A DNA stretch of 64,000 nt from Porodaedalea pini (Eukaryota; Basidiomycota; Agaricomycetes; Hymenochaetales; Hymenochaetaceae), in NCBI GenBank assembly GCA_002794775.1, contig NBAY01000013.1, positions 682,001-746,000 on the forward strand, given 5' to 3'. The notes beneath the pieces are model-generated. The model saw only the letters and a list, made by a program, of their open reading frames with translations, was not told the origin of the DNA and made no database searches. Position numbers and translations under genes: made by a program. Position 1 is the stretch's first letter; every line of letters starts with the position of its first letter. Positions 1 through 12,002 of the stretch are shown one piece after another.

Positions 1-1241
1 GCTTGAAAGCACGAGGAAGTTGGGGTAACTCCACATTTTCGGAGGCCTGGTTAAAGTATAAGATGTCAATATCATGTGGCAGAAGAAGAACATACAAAGC
101 GGCCGTTTCCTCCAGGATTTTTGATTCATAATAGAAAAACCCAATAAACAAAGAAACGGCCAAAAACATTGGCACAAGCACCCCCACCGAAGCCCATTTC
201 CCCGCGGATCCGGTCGTGATAGAGTAAATAAAAAGAATTAGGGAGACTGTCAGAAGAGACACCCCAACCAGATCGAGGCCTTTCATCTTCGATGCCTCGG
301 GTCCCATGTCGAAGTAGTCATCATCGTCACCAGGAATAAGTTTCATGCCGACGAGGGCCATTGGCGTCGCAATAATCGCCGTAAACCAGAACACCCAAGG
401 CCATGACGCGTATTGAATGAATATTGCCCCGATGAATAGCCGAGGACTGTAAGAATGGTTAGTAACATTTCGAATGATTGAGACACGCCGTTGACTTACT
501 GCTTCCGATAGTACCACTCGCGCCAAATATAGCAACTGCACGAGACTGTTCCAGAGGTTCTGGGAACACCTTTACGATGAGATTTAGCGCCGATGGGATG
601 GTAAGTGAGGCAAAAGCTCCAGAAAGGGCTCTAAGAGCGAATAACGCAATTTTGTTACGCATAAGGCCTATCACTATGCTAATGATCCCCAAGACAGAAA
701 TCCCGACAATGAACGCTCGTTCTTGAAGTCACGATCAGTTCAATCTCTCTAGGTGTACATAAATGCTTTAGCAAGGGAAACGCACTGGCACTATACACGT
801 CGCTAATTCTCCCACTCTAAATAAACGAGCTTGGTAAGTCTCGAACAGTCGATAGAAGGAGTAGGAATGGTATCTTACCAATAGCAGGAAGGAAGCAAAT
901 GCCAGCTGTGTCGCACTGATAATCCATATCTCCTCGCTGCTGCTCATTCTCAGCTGCGAGGCGATTGTCGGTATGGCCGCCATGACAGCATAGGTATTGA
1001 AGTTGTCCAGGAACTGGGCGAGACAGAACACAGCCAGCAGTGTATACTGGCGTAGGAGGGACTTGGTTTTAGGACGGACAGGTGTGATATCCACTGCGAG
1101 TTCTTCAGCGTTGGCAAGAGATTGTTCCGCAGGGCCAACATTTTTCTTCGGATTGGACGAGAAATCTATTTCAGCATTTATGGCTTCCACCGTGATACCA
1201 TGGTGAGGTTGAGTCTGTCTATGAGGATCTCCCGAAGACAT
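1..1241 (-). CDS. DHA2-type MFS drug/H+ antiporter, partial (C-terminus beyond left edge)
   Basis: A plasma-membrane major facilitator transporter, probably a 14-helix proton antiporter exporting drugs or other small molecules. The start is the ATG at 1241, followed by about 80 hydrophilic residues and then TM1 (LLAVFCLAQFLDNFN). Splicing gives a loop-2/3 motif SGRISDVYSAKRAF, then the TM4-5 stretch RALSGAFASLTIPSALN and the DHA2-like GAIFIQYASWPWVFWF. An intron at 47-95 joins TAAL to PPKMWSYPNF, also typical of this family. At the intron near 447-499 the consensus donor (GTAAGT) gives IGSILG but puts the next exon one base out of frame. A weaker donor four bases further in (GTCAAC) restores frame with an atypical insertion. 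The gene may therefore be damaged, mis-sequenced or oddly spliced. The substrate cannot be inferred. Confidence 0.85.
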
Positions 1242-2583
1242 CTGCGCGTATGAAGGGAAGGAAGGGATAGGAGGACGCCTCTTGGGAAGATAAAATACGA
1301 CTTACTAGCAGAGTCATATACATTACCTACGCGAACCATTGTGGGTAAAGGTCCGGCTAGATAGGATGCGTTTACTTCCTAACGCGTAATAAGCCATAGA
1401 GACCTGTTTCTGTCGACCACTGAGGTAAGTGTAAAAAGTAAGAGTCCAATAGTCTAGACGCAAGATATGTACATTTAACGGCCCGTTGAATGCTTTCGAC
1501 TGAGTCATGTCCAGTGTAAATGGTCCGCGAAGGAGACGAGAACCGACCGAGAAGGAGCAAAGCCGAGGAGACTGAGCACAAGGACCGGAACTCGGAAGCG
1601 AGAGTCGAAGTTTAAGGCCTATATACTAGACAAATGGAATCGTCTAACAAACAATTGGTTCATTGAAGCGCAGGGATCAAGAGGCGAGAACAGCAGTACT
1701 AGTGAAGGGGAGACATGAACACGTTGGGCCGGAGCTTGGAGTCGGGGTTTGAAGTTCTAAGAGAAGCTTGATTTATCCTGGGGAGTCCGTGAGTTTGTGA
1801 TAACAAGTAGATAGTCTCGGCCCGATTGGCAACCATAATACGGATCTATATGTTTCGATCAAACGCAATGTCTGCAATCGTTGGAGTAAGGTAACATGCT
1901 TAAGGATGCATGCAGCGAAGCTCATGGATTTCATCCAGAAAAGACTCCAAAGTACGCGAAAAAAGACGAGTTGCCTTCGAGATATGGATATACATAGCAT
2001 GTACCTAGCAATTTATGAGTCAGAAGGAATAAGACAAGCAAAGTCATTGCTCAACCATCACCTTCGTAGACATGTAAGTCCTTGAAGTGTTATTATCCTC
2101 TGCCAGTGTAGATCACATGACGTGTGCCAATAGCAGTTCAAACAAGCGAATGCCCGCACCCTCGACAAAGCAAAGCTCTTCTGTCCGGAGAGGCTGAGCC
2201 TCCGCCAGCGTTTGGGACAATCGAGATTCCACCTAGATCATCCGGAGCTAGATACACGGTCGGGATCTTTCGCGATTCGGTGCCGGTGAACGGGCAGATG
2301 TCCTCGAGGTCCGCGACTCTTAGACACTAGTACTGGAACCATACTCGTCATTGGTCTTGTGAAATTTGTTTCAACCATTATAGCCCTTGCAACCTTGAAA
2401 CAAGATGTAAAGAGGCGGTCGCCTTTCGAAAACACCAAACTCAGCTACGTACAGGCTGACATAACAGTATAACGGCAAATGCCGGACAGCGCGCTATCCT
2501 GGTGCCAGCTCTCTGAAAGTCTTGGAAGTGGCCAGCGCAACGAAAGTCAAGCGTCTCCAACTGGGTCTGCTTGCCTAGTTGTG
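1242..2583. other. Intergenic region, no supported gene
   Basis: This 1.3-kb gap separates the divergent MFS and ERJ5 genes. Only short overlapping frames without recognisable domains are present. No tRNA, repeat or transposon signature was seen. It presumably holds both promoters. Confidence 0.6.
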
Positions 2584-4155
2584 ATGAGGTTGTTTCTATG
2601 GATTGGTCTGTTCGGTCTTCTCGTATCTTCTGTTCTGGCGTGAGTCAAGTCTCGTACAATCGTGCATGCCACCACAGAATACTCACCCGTACGTGTTACA
2701 GATGGACCAAAGTGGGTCCAATTCTTGCTCCCCAGTTTTTCATTAGTTTCTCACTGGAGCAATTTGATGGATAGGAAGACTATGAAATCTTCGATCTCGT
2801 GAGCGCTATCGAGGCGTCAGAAGGTGCTGTGCATTTGCCGGCCTTGCACCTTGTCTCCTAATTCTGACGTATTGCACGCCGACTTTACGCGTTTTTCGTG
2901 ATATCAGGGAAAGGGACGACTTTTTATTCATGGCTTGATGTATCTCCGACCGCGTCGTCCCAGGAGATTTCGCGCGCGTACAGGAGGAAGAGTATACATA
3001 TGCAGTGAGTGGTATCCTGTGAAAATGTCAAGGAATATATTGATAATTATGTTCTGTCTAGTCCAGACAAGAATCCAGGGAAGAAGAATGCGCATGAAAG
3101 ATTCGCAAATCTTGGTGCAGTCGCCCAGATTCTGAGAGATAAAGAGGGAAGAGAACGGTATGTCTGCCCCTTTTCGCGATTCTTTATTTTCTTTGCTGAT
3201 ATTGCCAATTCAGCTACGATTTCTTCTACAAAAATGGTGTTCCGCGCTGGCGTGGCACAGGTTACTACTATTCACGGTATCGCCCTGGACTTGGTGTATG
3301 TTTTTTTCTTTCGAGACACTAATGTACATTGGCTATGCTGACCTACTTGCACAACGTGTCCTCAATCCTGACAGTCCGTTTTCGTCTTCCTCATCGTGCT
3401 CTCATCTGGAGTGCAGTACGTTATCCAGCGGATTAATTACAAGAATGATTTGGCCCGCATAGACAGATTTGTGTCTGAAGCTAGACTTGCCGCCTGGGGC
3501 TCGCGAATGGTGCCACTAGAGGGTAGACGGAAGGTAGGATGATTTTCTTTCTCTAAATCGTGACCTTATGTCATCGGCATAGGTCCGAGTGAATCTGGGT
3601 GGACGTGCATACATGGATGAGGAAGGAAATGTTGTACCGGGAAAGCAAATTGATATGGTCGTCGAAGGAAATGAAGTTTTCATTGTGAATTTGGTCTACA
3701 ATCACAATGGCGTCGTTCGGTACTTATTTTTGCATGCAGCTCGAACCCGATGGTTCTCTCCTTCCTCTCGATGATGGCGCCGCTTCCCCGCCAGCACTTA
3801 AACGCACGTGGTTTGTTGCTTTTATACTCTCCTATTTCCCCAAAAGAAGGAAGTACTAGTAGAAGACGCTGACGACGGAGACGGAGAAGAAAATTTGCAA
3901 GCACCCGCAGGGAACAAGAAGCAGCGCAAGGCGGCCAAGAAGGCCAAGAAACGGGCCGAAAACGACGAGATTGACGAGTCCTCCAGCTCTGAAATGTTAA
4001 GCAGCGGAGCGGTAACGCCAGTCGGCACGATCGCGAAGCCCATACCGCGCGGACCGACTGTGATGGCGGGCGGACGGAGACGGAAAGGCGTGCCGCGCAA
4101 GGTGCCAGATAGAAAAGCGAAGGAACAGGATGTCCCGGAGAGCGCTCCGCTATAG
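2584..4155 (+). CDS. ERJ5: ER-resident DnaJ (J-domain) co-chaperone, ERJ5 family
   Basis: A J-domain co-chaperone that stimulates the ER Hsp70 (BiP/Kar2) during protein folding. The ATG at 2584 opens a signal peptide ([19 protein letters not shown]) followed by WTK, as in the family. Exons 2584-2639, 2702-2711, 2775-2823, 2908-3004 and 3062 onward rebuild the J domain. The HPD motif is assembled across the 3004/3062 junction (MHPDKNPG), and [20 protein letters not shown] follows. One transmembrane helix ([16 protein letters not shown]) precedes a luminal/cytosolic segment ending LKRTWFVAF. The last part is a Lys/Ala-rich tail ([13 protein letters not shown]) that lies in another frame: at 3838-3844 the sequence needs one more C, a very short intron or a frameshift. 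Without that shift the protein stops at 3860. The C-terminus is therefore uncertain; the family call is firm. Confidence 0.88.
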
Positions 4156-4934
4156 ATGCTCAGTCTCAGGTCTCGGCGACTTCAAAAGTTATGCTACTCA
4201 TTTTGACGCGTGATGATCGGCGGAAAGAGCGCTTCCATCTTGATTACTTCAGGCGCGGTTTAGCAAGGTTTGGCCCTACTGCCCTAGTTGTGAAGACGGC
4301 CGCGCAGTTGAGCGTTCGAGCATTCGAGGCCTCACAAACCAGCTGAAGTTTCTCACCCGAGCATGGGTGAACTACAAATTGAGGGTGAAGATTAGAACCG
4401 AAGTTGACAGCTATATTTGCTCACAATGTCACATCATGCCAAGATGGACCAGGCGGAATGCCGGCTGCGGCGCGAGGTGATAGTAGACTGAAGCTATGCT
4501 ACTAGTATTTGTGACCCGGAGTGCAGCTGTGGGAAGGGTGAGGGACGCGTTCGGAACGCCCATATCCTATCAGCCGATACAATCCAAAATCTGACGGGCC
4601 GCGAAATTTGAGGTAAAATAGCTGTAAATTTGGAAAAAAAAAAAAGCACAGCGTGAGGAGTTGCGATCTTAGAGCACCGGACTCGGGTGAGCAAGGGCAA
4701 TGTTGACCGACACGCGCCCGCACGCCGCACAAGCGAGACGCTGCAGCGGTGTTACATTATATACGATCAAGGCAGTGGGGTTCCTGGCCCTTATCGGCCA
4801 ATAGTAACCCTTGTTTATTCCGAATCGTACAAATACAATGGTTACTTTAATACCCTTTTCCAGGCCGCTCGTCATTCTCTCTCTCCTTACCGTCCACCTC
4901 CTTTCTCTTCATCGTCCACCTCCTCGTCGAAGAA
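4156..4934. other. Intergenic region, upstream of glutamine synthetase
   Basis: A 779-bp gap with no supported gene. It includes an A-rich run near 4634-4645 and, at its right end, pyrimidine-rich sequence (4870-4925) like that found before fungal transcription starts. Candidate promoter elements are listed separately. Confidence 0.55.
4758..4802 (+). promoter_or_regulatory. Candidate glutamine synthetase promoter elements
   Basis: A TATATA box lies at 4758-4763, about 170 bp before the ATG. A TTATC (GATAA on the other strand, the core of GATA nitrogen-factor sites) lies at 4791-4795, directly followed by a CCAAT box at 4798-4802. GATA factors of the AreA/NIT2 family control glutamine synthetase in many fungi, so the pair is plausible. 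Such short motifs also occur by chance. Confidence 0.35.
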
Positions 4935-6220
4935 ATGGCAGTTCCCTACAGGCCTGATCTCCTCGCACCTTTCCTTGCCCTCCCTCAGGGCGAGAAAATT
5001 CAGGCTGAGTGTATGCGCTTGCCACGACTTTCGGCCGACGAGGTGGTCCGCTAATTATCGCTTGTTTCTTCTAGATGTCTGGATTGATGGCGACGGCGAG
5101 CTGCGTTCCAAGACCACAGTGAGTAGTGCAGTGGCTCAAAGTGTGCTAGCGGGCTCATGTTCAATTTTCTTAGACTGTTGGCAAGAAGGTCACCGACATC
5201 AGCCAGCTTCGCCAGTGGGATTTCGACGGTTCATCGACAAACCAGGCCGATGGCCACGACTCCGACGTCTACCTCCGCGCCGCGGCCATCTTTAAAGACC
5301 CCTTCCGCGGCGGCGATAACATCCTCGTCATGGCTGAGACGTACAATAACGACGGCACGCCCAACAAGACCAACCACCGTGCGGCAGCGAAGAAGATCAT
5401 GGAGACTGCGGCCGCGGAGAAGCCCTGGTTCGGTCTCGAGCAGGAGTATACTCTGATGGGTCTGGATGGCAGGCCCTTTGGCTGGCCGACAGGTGGTTTC
5501 CCCGGTCCCCAGGGCCCATACTACTGCGGTGCTGGTGGGTGGGATTTATGAACTGTCTTTAGATCAATAACCAATGTCCGATAGGTGCGGGCAAGGTGTT
5601 CGCGCGTGATCTGATCGAGGCGCACTACCGCTCTTGCTTGTATGCGGGTGTCAACATCTCGGGCATTAACGCCGAGGTCATGCCCTCCCAGTGGGAGTTC
5701 CAGGTCGGTCCCTGCGAGGGTATCTCGATGGGTGACCACCTCTGGATGGCGCGTTATCTCCTTATCCGTATCGCGGAGCAGTGGGGTGTCAAAGTGTCCT
5801 TCCACCCGAAGCCGCTTCCTGGCGACTGGAACGGTGCTGGATGCCACACCAACTACTCAACGAAGGCCATGCGCGAGCCGGGTGGCCTCGATGCCATCAA
5901 GAAAGCTATCGAGAAACTCTCGCAGCGTCACATGGAGCACATCGCCGTGTACGGCGCTGACAACGACCTTCGTCTCACCGGCCGTCACGAGACTGGCCAT
6001 ATCTCCCAGTTCTCGTCAGGTGTCGCCAACCGCGGTGCGTCGATTCGTATCCCGCGCCATGTCGCACACAATGGCTTCGGCTACCTCGAGGACAGGCGCC
6101 CTGCCTCTAACATCGGTACGTTCGTGTATTTTCATTCAAATGACAGGGCCTAATATTATTTCTCCTATCGTAGACCCGTACCAGGTCACCGCTATTATAG
6201 TCGAGACCACTTGCCTGTAA
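4935..6220 (+). CDS. GLN1: Glutamine synthetase, eukaryotic GSII type (EC 6.3.1.2)
   Basis: Makes glutamine from glutamate, ammonium and ATP in the cytosol, the main entry point for ammonium nitrogen. Five exons (4935-5010, 5075-5118, 5174-5534, 5585-6115, 6174-6220) give a clean 352-residue protein, the usual length for fungal GSII. Landmarks in order are [26 protein letters not shown] (substrate and magnesium loop), [12 protein letters not shown] (metal-binding Glu), [15 protein letters not shown], the ATP-binding [10 protein letters not shown], and the C-terminal [20 protein letters not shown] and DPYQV. All catalytic segments look intact. The start is supported by the family-typical N-terminus and by in-frame splicing. 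It is followed at 6656 by an unrelated gene on the same strand, with no sign of co-transcription. Confidence 0.97.
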
Positions 6221-6655
6221 GATTGATATGTCTGAAGGTGTCTAGATGTATGCTGTTTGCGTATTAGTCGGAAATAAAACAATTGCACTAGTACTACAGC
6301 TTTATCTGTATAACTTCTATCTGCGTTACTATCTCGCATCTGAAATCTTTCTTATCGCCTTCTCTGCGCCCGCAATTGAGCATCAAGCTGTGCAACTGGT
6401 GTTCCTGACCTAAGAATGCGAGGCGATGACTAAACTCACTGCAGACCTTACGAGTTTCTGCCTCCGAGATGTCCTGCCGTACCCATGTCCTCAGATACAA
6501 AGCTTCCACTTCCAGCATTTCTGAAGGCTCTCAGCAATGCAAGCATGCCAATGCCAAAGGCGATAGCCCTTGCATCTAAGATGTCAGTGGTATAACCCTC
6601 AGTTCACTGACTAAACCAGTGAATAACATCATCATCGCACCCTGTACTCCTATTG
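6221..6655. other. Intergenic region with one weak short frame
   Basis: This 435-bp gap holds the 3' end of the glutamine synthetase gene and the promoter of the next gene. A 74-codon ATG frame on the minus strand (6294-6518) has ordinary amino-acid composition but no recognisable motif and no splice support, so it is not called as a gene. Confidence 0.45.
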
Positions 6656-8050
6656 ATGAGCAGTTTTAAAACATATAATACACCTTCGGCGCTCGGGAGT
6701 CTTACAGATGCACAATTGAAAACACTTGGTATTGAGAGCAAGGAGGACCGCAAGGCTGCGCTCGCGGCGTTCAAGAAGGCGGGCTACAAGCCTACTGGTG
6801 CCAGCGGCGCGGCCGCTAGGCCTCGTGCTGTTGGTGGGAGTCTTGTGGAGGCAAACAGTGCGGGCGCTGGGCCGTCGAATGCGGGGAAGGTATGTGAAGC
6901 TCTAGCTCGTGTGAATTATGGGCTCGGATTGATGAGGAGTCTCGGTGTATTGTAGAGACCGACGCCCAGGAAACGCAAGCGCGACGATGACTTGAACGAG
7001 CTACTTCCAGACGCGCCGCGTGATGAGGGCGCGTCGCTGGGTAGTCTGGAGTTCAATGAAGTACTGGATGAGGAGGTGCGTACGTCGGAATGACACTCTA
7101 GACGATATATATTCGCTTGTTTTCACAAACTCTAGGTACTACGGACGAAGTCGGCCGTTGTGAACCGCGCACCTGTGATGTCCGTCTGGGCAACTATCGT
7201 AGCGGAGCGACTTGGTTTCAAGCGCGAGGAGGCGCTTAGTATAGGTGAGTGGCTAGCTGCTGTCTGATATCCGAGTCTTCTAACGTATTTCATAGCTTCT
7301 GCGTACACTGAGATGAACGCAATATCAAAGGGCGTTTCTCTTGGAATATTTGAGCAGAGTAAGGGGAAGGGTGTCCAGCTCGCACAAGGCGAGTCGCAGC
7401 CATATGTGGACTTGATGGGCAGACGGTACGTTCCTGCCTGCACATTTGACATTCGATTTGTACTTACTCCGTTTAATCCACATACATAGAATGTGCGCCT
7501 TTCCGTCCCTTTTATGCTCCTTTCCCACACAATATCATCCTCTTCGCTCAACAGACCGCTCTATACGGCACAATCCGGCGAGTGGCGCGCACTCGTAAAA
7601 GGCGAGCCCATCGAGCCAGCGTCTGCGTTCTCATACGTCTCGCGCGCCTTCCGCCAGACATTACCCTTCGTCGCGGGAGCGATGCGCATTCTCGCTGACT
7701 CATTCCCGCCAGCGGAGCTGAACGAGAAGGGCTTCGGGCTATATGCGGAATTCAGGCCCGACGTTGGCGGATGGGGGCAGCGCGCTGAAATGCGCTGTGC
7801 GACGATTTTAGGACTGCATAAGGTGCGTGGTAAAGGGGATGCTGACGACGTGGAAGGCTTGAAAGTCGAAGATGAGCGTTTCGTGCATATTGAGACGCGC
7901 AAAAAGGCGGAGGACACTGGCGAAGTCCAGAACAAGGACGAAGAGGAGCCTCCACCGAAGAAAACGAAGAACATGTCTGTCGAGGAGTACGAAGCTGCTC
8001 TTGATGCATCCACAGAGTTTGATGACCTGATCTACAACGGCGAATTCTGA
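6656..8050 (+). CDS. Conserved-looking protein of unknown function
   Basis: Five exons (6656-6889, 6956-7075, 7136-7244, 7296-7425, 7555-8050) with consensus splice sites give 362 residues. I do not recognise a named family. The N-terminal 80 residues are Ala/Gly-rich after a short charged helix (LKTLGIESKEDRKAAL). A basic patch PRKRKRDDD resembles a nuclear localisation signal. A well-structured middle follows (VWATIVAERLGFKREEALSIA, YTEMNAISKGVSLGIF) with short strands YVDLMGRRPLYTAQSGEW and GLYAEFRPDVGGWGQRAEMR. The tail is acidic and Lys-rich (EEEPPPKKTKN). The many in-frame junctions argue strongly that the gene is real. The basic patch and acidic tail suggest a nuclear protein, but that is inference only. 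It converges on IDH1. Confidence 0.85.
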
Positions 8051-8236
8051 AACTCCCTTCGTCCTGCTTAGACATCACGGAGTGCACACGGATACAACAA
8101 ACATCTATATAACCATGTTATCCTGCATGTCCAATGCAAAGCAATGTATGAATTAAGAGTGTGGTATTATCCAGTCTCTAGCGTGCAAAAGAAGGTGAGG
8201 GATTCTACCGATTAGGAAAAAACGTTTGGCAGCCGT

Positions 8237-9876
8237 TCAAAGCCTTTTGATGATGGCAGACGTGAAGTCGGAGGTTGTTGCCGAGCCTGTCAAATGTCGG
8301 ATAATCAGTGCCTTCGAACAAACGGCCATGAAATGGATGAAATACTAACCGGCCATGTCTGCCGTGCGGACCTTGCCCTCGTCAATAACGCCAAATGTCG
8401 CGCTAGCGATGGTGTTCGCAAGGTGGTCGAGACTGTTGGAAAATTAGCGTGAGTTGGACTACACACAGGATTCATTACATCAGGCCTACCCGAGGTGGCG
8501 AAGCATCATAGTTGCACTGAGGATCATGGCAGTCGGATTGGCCTTGTTGGTACCCATGAGATCCTTCGCAACGTGCCGACATCCGGGTTCAAAAAGAGCG
8601 TATTCCTGTGCAGGTTATGGATGAGTCGGTAATCAAATGAAATTTTATACAGTGATCGTACACGTCCGACGTTGCAACCTGGGACAATGCCAGGGCCACC
8701 GACAAGCGCGGCACCAATGTTTGAGACGATCGCACCATAAAGATTAGGCATGACCATCACGTCGAACTGGCCGGGCTTCGCGACGAGCTGCATTGATCTG
8801 CAGGCAGCAGGAAATATGAATTTATAAATGCATCATTATTGAAGGGGAAACACGTACGTGTTGTCAACAATCATGTCGTTCGCAGTGATACCAGAGCTCT
8901 TGTACTCTTCGGCCACTTGACGAAAAGTGTTCAGGAAGAGACCGTCGCCAAGCTTCATAATGTTTGCCTTGTGCACACAAGTGACTTTCTAATATGTTAA
9001 CCCAATCAGACTTTTAGGAGTGGCCCTTTCTATATAAAAGAGAGAGCCAAACCTTCCGGTTGTTCTTCAACGCGAAGTCGAAGGCGAAACGAGCAATACG
9101 CTCAGCCTTCGTGCGCGTTGACACCTTCAAGCTCTCGACAACACCAGGGTAACTCTGATGTTCAAGGCCAGAGTATTCGCCCTCTGTGTTCTCACGGATG
9201 ATGGCAAAGTCGACGTCGGCGTGGCGAGTGGGGACACCTGGAAGAGATTTGCAAAGAACGACGGAAGCATAGATGTCGAGCTGTTGACGCATAGCGACGT
9301 TCCAGGAGATGTGGCCCGTGGTCGAGATGGGTGTAAAGAGGATACCTGGTGCAAGGAAAACGTATAACAGATTTGGACATGATGAATATAGGAAGTAGAA
9401 TGAACACACCTTTTAGGCCAACCTTATTGCGCTTGAGGCTGTCCGTAGCCTGTTTGAACAGGTCCTCGCCAGTAGATGACATTCCAGAGACATTGTACTG
9501 GTCCCATTCGATAGGTGCGTTGACGGCCTCAAAGATTTCCTTGACGGAATCGGTGATCTCTGCACCGACACCATCACCCGGGATGAGAGTCACCTACGAA
9601 CCATCAGCAAGACTTACCATTAAATCATATTGCAGACTCACAGTGTAGACACCGCCGTATTTGGTCGGTTGCTGTTCCAATGTTTAAACCTCATTGTTCA
9701 CAGATAAGAATTTCGCGCTCACTCTCGCGGTGACCTTCGGGAAACCTGCTGAGAGGGTCGTCGCATAACGCTATTTATTGACGTCAGTTTACCAAAGCTG
9801 GCGACCATTGAAGTTGCTATTTGCTTACTGCCTGTGTTGCCGAGCGAGCTACGCCTGAAACCGCAGAGCGCAACAT
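8237..9876 (-). CDS. IDH1: NAD-dependent isocitrate dehydrogenase, subunit 1 (regulatory type), mitochondrial
   Basis: A subunit of the mitochondrial octamer that converts isocitrate to 2-oxoglutarate in the TCA cycle. The ATG at 9876 opens a presequence rich in Arg/Ala ([16 protein letters not shown]). After splicing come [12 protein letters not shown], the substrate-proximal segment [40 protein letters not shown], and [21 protein letters not shown], then [26 protein letters not shown] and a C-terminus [13 protein letters not shown]. The sequence follows yeast IDH1 more than IDH2, including the PGC/PGSRH region. Several small introns interrupt it, and each junction I checked restores frame. 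It diverges from the alpha/beta hydrolase gene across 283 bp, which must contain both promoters. Confidence 0.93.
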
Positions 9877-10159
9877 GTCTGGACGGGAGAGAGAAAAGGG
9901 GCAAAAGGGCGGAAGGGAGCAAGCAAAAACTTAGACTCGGAGAAAGTTGCAGCGCGTCAATCGTCACCGGTCACACCGAACCGGAAATGGCCGGGATCTT
10001 ATCGTCGAATATGAGATGACACTATCACGTGCCTGTCGGCACGTCTTTAAATTATGCCCTCTATTTTATACTTTGGCCCTCATTCCTGACGTCCATCGCC
10101 GCCTGCAGCTGAGTCTTGTGTGCTCCGTGTCGCACATCAGGTGTCGCGTACTAACGACG

Positions 10160-12002
10160 ATGGAGGATATTTCCGAGTCGTTGCCGCCGCGGCGCAAACG
10201 CGACGCGTCTTTCTACTTCATCTTGTTCTTCGCAGTAGGGCCTGTTTGGAGCGTCGTCCCTGCTTCTTGGGCCTATGTTATGTACAGTGCGGCATACTGG
10301 AGGGTCTTGATGTACTCTTCTACAGGGCTATCCTTCTTTGCGATTGCGGTTTGTGAGGCGAGTATAGTCGCGTCTCGTCGTTAAAGTGTAACTCAAATCT
10401 TTCAAAAGGTGCTTTTCAGTATTTATTGTTTTCATCTCGCCCGAAAGATATCTGGGCCGTCCCCTGTTTCGCCCGCCGATGTAGTCGAGCTTCAACAGGC
10501 TTTCACACGCGTACTGAAGTCTGGTCTCATCCACCTTCCCGAAGACGGTGGTGACGAGAAGTACTATTCGACTGACAGGCCAGAGAGTCCTGACGCAGTA
10601 ATCGAAAAACTTGAGCGAGATGACCCGAGGGCGATTGATTTTAGAAATAGACTTCGAACTTGGTACGTTAGCTGTCGTCCGATACCTCCGCTCATACTGA
10701 GTCTACATAGGTTTAAAGTGGTTCCTTGGTCGAAAGTACGCCGCGAAAATTTCCGTCAATGGCTTTATTGGTCCACGTTCAACGCTGCGCTTCCTCCTCA
10801 AGACGAGATTCCTGAATCTCGCCGGATGGTTGTTGATGAGGCTATTGAGCTGCTCGAGAAACGCATCGGATGCACTTTCCCCGAAGGATCTGACCCTTCG
10901 GTAAAGACACTACTCCTTACCATCGATCCCGTAAACGTCATTCCGAGGCCGTTTTTGTGGTATCTCTTTGTCAAGCTCGCGAACGCGTATATACGATCAA
11001 AGTACGAAATGAAGTATGGCCTAGTTTATGGGAAATTTAGAGACCTAGAGTAAGTTGTATGATTCCTGCTCATGTAATGCTTTGAAGCTTACACGCCAGT
11101 TCTAGGTATCTTTTCCGAGTTCCTTCTGGATACAATAGAGCTACAGGTCCTGAACCCGTCGTTTTCCTGCATGGATTGGGTCTAGGTATCTGGCAATACC
11201 AACGAGTGCTTCAGCACTTTTTGGAGGGGCTTCCCGATATTCCAATCCTGATCCCCATTCAGCCACAAATATCTCAGGACATCTTCCATCCGCGTTTTCT
11301 GCGTCCTATGCTTAGGCACGAAAAGGTGGCCTGTCTGGCTGGCGCGCTTGATAGGCTTGGATGGGCAGGTCCTTCCGTTGACGAAAAGTACGGTATAACA
11401 TTGCTGAGTCATTCAAAGTATGTGAGCTTCTCACTAAAACCCCTTCGCTCGCCTGTGCAGAACGTTCAACTCCCTTCCACAGCGGTTCATACATTCACGC
11501 ATGGATGCTCAAATCCTTCCCACAACTGGTTCACCGATCGTGTTTTGTCGACCCGGTCACATTTTGTTCATGGGAAGGCGATGTCTGCTATAACTTTGTC
11601 TATCGCCCATGTACAACCGGCGTCGAGCTTGTCATCCGGTACTTCGTGGGAACGGAGTTAGGAGTTGCGAATCTACTTCAACGTCATTTTGACTGGCTGA
11701 GCAATACGCTCTGGTTCGAGGAAATACCGAACGCTCGCGACCCGTCTCGCTCCTTGTTCTTGCTTGGTGGCAATGACTGTATTGTTGACGCCGAGGTGCG
11801 TTTTTCGTCTATTCGTCCTAAACTGTTGCTGATGGATCTTTTGTAGCGGGTTAAAAAGTACTTAATGTCTCACGGCGTCAAGGAAGGTCTTTGGTACGAT
11901 CCCGATGGCCGACACGGACAAGCACTGCTTGTCGGCGAACGGGGAATCAACAAGGTCCTCGACTGGATAAAAGACTGCAATACGAAGAAATTAAATAGCT
12001 AG
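10160..12002 (+). CDS. Membrane-anchored alpha/beta hydrolase-fold protein
   Basis: A predicted serine hydrolase; its substrate is unknown. The ATG at 10160 begins a protein with two N-terminal hydrophobic segments (FYFILFFAVGPVWSVVPASWAY and LSFFAIAV), so it is probably bound to a membrane. The hydrolase core follows after about 250 residues: PVVFLHGLGLGIWQYQ (oxyanion strand), an assembled nucleophile elbow SHSNGSYIHAW split by an intron near 11,418, LFLLGGNDCIVDAE (acid residue), and GRHGQALL (likely catalytic His). The elbow reads S-x-S-x-G instead of G-x-S-x-G, a variation seen in some lipase-like families. The stop is TAG at 12000-12002. Family resemblance is clear; the physiological role is not. 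Confidence 0.87.

Noticed and set aside
2124..2438. Short frames on both strands upstream of ERJ5, including a minus-strand peptide DLEDICPFTGTE
   Set aside because: The peptide faintly recalls a DHHC-type stretch but has no Cys-rich context, no neighbouring exons and no clear start. It is too short to support a gene.
4627..4790. Possible tRNA or small RNA gene before glutamine synthetase
   Set aside because: No cloverleaf, no A/B-box pair and no CCA-adjacent acceptor stem could be drawn.
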